Of a stretch of DNA of 64,000 bases, positions 61,201 to 64,000 are shown in pieces. Location of the stretch: NCBI GenBank assembly GCA_013397845.1, contig VZTG01007434.1, positions 807,118-871,117 on the forward strand, in the 5' to 3' direction. Within the stretch, counting starts at the first letter, position 1; each line of letters opens with the position of its first letter. The translations under genes and the position numbers were made by a program. The notes under the pieces were generated by a model, which saw only the letters and a program-made list of their open reading frames with translations, was not told the origin of the DNA and made no database searches. This stretch comes from Melanocharis versteri (lineage: Eukaryota > Chordata > Aves > Passeriformes > Melanocharitidae).

Positions 61201-63825
61201 AATCTAGTCCCTTGCTATTGCAAGGGTCTTAATAAAAGGTCGGTCCAGAGCATCTGCAGATAGCAAACCTTTCAATTTTCAACATAGATATATAAGAAAA
61301 ACATTATATAAGCTTAATTTTTTTTTTCCCTGTTTGCAGCTGACTCTTGGAAGATTTGCCCACTGAGCACTTTAACTAGATTACAATGCACGGCTCAAAA
61401 AGATGGAAAGCAAACACCAGCATTAGGCTTGCAGAGGGAACAGAAAGAGCTGGAAATATTGGCCAGTAGTGTCAGCCACACAGCTTAAGCTATTTGTTCC
61501 AGAGATCCTTACACCACATGTTGCACTACAGATTTGGAACTACTTAATGAACCAAGCAGCAGTACAGACTTGTCCAGATGATGAAGAAAAGCTGCTCTAG
61601 CAGCCTTCAAGCTTAGCCTCTCCTCCGGCACATGGGGAAAAGCAGGTTCAGACAGTGATTGTGTGTGATGTGCCCATACTACTTGGAGAGCACACGAAAT
61701 CATTTGTTGACAATATTAATCCAACATAAAATTTGTTGAGTATTTTCAGCTATGAGTCATATTTTGTATCTTTGCAAGGGACATAAGTGAGAAAAAAGAA
61801 GTGTATTACTTAGCAATAAAATAAATTGATATTGCTATGGAATTCACTGGCTGCTACAGCAAAATGCATCTGCTATCAGAGAATTTGATGCCGTTGTGTA
61901 GCAAAATACAAATTACTTTAGCTACATTTTAAGCTATGTGTATGTAAAACTTCAATTCATAAATTGCTTGACAGATCTTCAAATCACACATATGCATTAC
62001 CATACTCTGACCAATTTATTCATGAGCAGACATCATCATTCAAATCAAAGCAATTCCTAGTCAAAAACCTGAAGGATCATTCTGTATAAAAAACAAAACT
62101 CCCTCCCTCTCCACGTACATAGAATTGTGTATAATCAACATATAAAGACCGTCCAGCTTCTCTTTTTATGCTGACCCAAGCAGATTCAGACAAACCAAAC
62201 AAAAACAAACAAAATCCCCACAAAAATAACAAAACAACCATTCCCCCGTTAAAATAGAAAAAAGCCGCGCACACCCCTTCAGCATATAGAAAACACTAGA
62301 AATTTATAGGCATTGTGGCTTTTTGATGTCTTTTTCAGTTTGGACTACTACTAGGAAATCTAAAAGTCTCTTTCAGAAAAAAAATCACCGCTGTTTTGTT
62401 TCCATATACAAATAAGCAAGTATTATGCAAAAGAAGGATGTTAATCACGGTAATAAAAATGTAAAACGAAAAGAGATATAAATGGCTTAGTTTTACTCAT
62501 AGCGATCTTGAGAAGATTATGGGAGAAACAGGAAGAAAAAACAGAGGTTTAGCAATAAATAACTGAAACATAGAATCATATTTGCCCATGGACAGAGAGC
62601 ACAAAGGAAAAGAGGCCATGGAATTAAAGGAGTTGAATTCTGTTGGGTGTTTTAATAAACATATTTGATCAAATACTGTGATTGTATGACCTCCCCCCAT
62701 TAACAGGGAGTTGAAAATTCTTGAAAATTAGTTTACTGTAAGTCCGTTACTACTGAAATATTTGATCTTGCTAAAACCAAGGAGCCAATTCACCAGACAT
62801 GTTGTTAATGATCAGTAGTGCTGAAATTCATTCGTGTTCCTAATGATGATGATGACTCTTGTCATTCAATAATTTTGAATTGACATATGTGTACTTACTG
62901 AATGCTACTAGATTCAGTAGTGCCTAAAAAGTTAAGCATGCAGTTATTCTCTTCACTGAATCAGCGCCTTACATAACGAGTTTATTTTTATCAGGTGCAT
63001 ATCAAAGAGTACAATCTTCAAGACAACTTTGAATTTGAATGCTGACAGCCTGGCTTCCCTGACTTAAAAATTTCCAGACTTTGTGGCTTATTTATAGAAA
63101 AATTACAAAGATAGGTATATACTCTGATTAAATGGAATGAACTAGGTAATAGAATAATACTTGTTTAAATTTTATGTCACAATACACTGTGCTAGAATGA
63201 GAGATTCATTTTTCTCTTAGCTATTAATTTGCATTGCTTGTACACTGACTTGTGTGATACGGACAATATTTTGTAATGGCTAGAAAACTGGGAGATAAAC
63301 GTCAAGTGAATAAAAATGAATTCTGTTTCATGATTTTTGGTGGTTTTCTGTGCTATTATCAATAAATGCAAATTCCATGCCTCAATTTATTTATTACCAG
63401 AAAAAGTTTTAATTACTTTTAGGCATCACTGTCTACCCAAATATAACTGATTGTCAAAAGACAAAATTTAGAAATTGAGATTTAGTAATCAGCAATACGA
63501 AACACGGGTAGTTTACTGTTGCACGTCAACAAAGCTGCCAGTTTAGATTACCAGTTTAGTAAAGCACTGTTTCCCATGTTGCATATGCATAGCTGATGTG
63601 GCTAAACAGGGACCTGCTGTCTGTTTTGGGCCTTTTTGCCCGAGGAAATGAAGCTCAGTTGGTCCAGCCATATGTTTATGGGCTTGTTCTTCAAATGTCA
63701 AAGACACCACTTTTCAACAAGCTCCACAGAAGTTCTTGACCAGGGGGAGGAGGAAGCTCTTGTCAACCTCCATCAGTGACAGAAAGGCTGAAACAGTCAC
63801 GTAGCCCCATTTGTGGTGTTACTGC
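55280..63825. other. Long intronic stretch, no recognisable feature
   Basis: About 8.5 kb, AT-rich, with an oligo-A run near 56030 and an A-rich (CAAA)n tract at about 62190-62238. A GC-richer patch at 59760-60000 holds overlapping open frames of 100 and 78 codons without recognisable domains. A GATGATGATGATGA-like run lies near 62843. No exon or RNA gene recognised. Confidence 0.5.
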
Positions 63826-64000
63826 AGAATTCAGGATAGAAGGGACCCCTGAGGATCAAAGAGGTCAACTCCTGCTTTCAGCAGGGTCTTCTAGATCAGG
63901 TAGCCCAGGGGCGTTTATAGCTGAATTTTGAGCATTATCTTGGACAAAGATTCAAAAATCTCTCGGAGCACCTGTTTGAGTCTCTGATCATGGTGAAAAA
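63826..64000 (-). mobile_element. CR1 LINE 3' portion, running off the window
   Basis: Complement-strand CR1 of a diverged subfamily: GGATAGAAGGGACCCCTGAG, AGAGGTCAACTCCTGCTTTC, TCTAGATCAGGTAGCCCAGG, GCTGAATTTTGAGCATTATC and CTGATCATGGTGAAAAA at the window edge follow the usual CR1 order, in which ATGGTGAAAAA is followed by the start of the next conserved block. The octamer terminus is not preserved. Confidence 0.8.

Overview
The window reads as intron-rich vertebrate DNA, almost certainly from a bird. It is AT-rich and carries many CR1 LINE fragments, several with the CR1 3' terminus built from the ATTCTATG octamer. It also carries solo endogenous-retrovirus LTRs of types common in birds. 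There is no bacterial or viral gene organisation. The species cannot be fixed from the sequence; the LTR repertoire hints at a bird outside the chicken lineage, but that is only an inference.

One protein-coding exon can be supported. A 171-bp exon on the minus strand (6365-6535) has consensus splice sites and encodes 57 residues of the extracellular ligand-binding-like (Venus flytrap) domain of the GABA-B receptor subunit 2, GABBR2. The rest of the window is best read as GABBR2 intron. Positions 1-6364 lie downstream of the exon in the gene's direction, and 6536-64000 lie upstream. I looked for the neighbouring GABBR2 exons by expected sequence on the minus strand and did not find them, so the upstream intron probably exceeds 57 kb.

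Layout: 1-6.3 kb holds a degraded minus-strand LTR, a CR1 tail, an unclassified GC-rich block, a well-preserved solo LTR with a 6-bp target-site duplication, and a very old L3-like CR1 relic. 6.4 kb is the exon. 6.5-20 kb is mostly featureless intron with one CR1. 20-24 kb has a divergent CR1, a CR1 tail, and a diverged array of three 71-bp units. 26.6-29.5 kb has a solo class II LTR, then a 684-bp near-identical duplication on both sides of an assembly gap, running into a CR1. 30-40 kb has CR1 fragments, one of them interrupted by an LTR. 41-49 kb has simple repeats, a plus-strand CR1 and a 1-kb CR1 with broken ORF2. 49-64 kb is nearly featureless apart from a short single-N duplication and a CR1 entering from the right edge.

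No previously undescribed gene system is evident. The most useful observations are the probable false duplications next to Ns, two solo LTRs with intact target-site duplications, the LTR-in-CR1 nesting, and the 71-bp periodic element. Family names, including the GABBR2 match, rest on remembered sequences, not on a database search.
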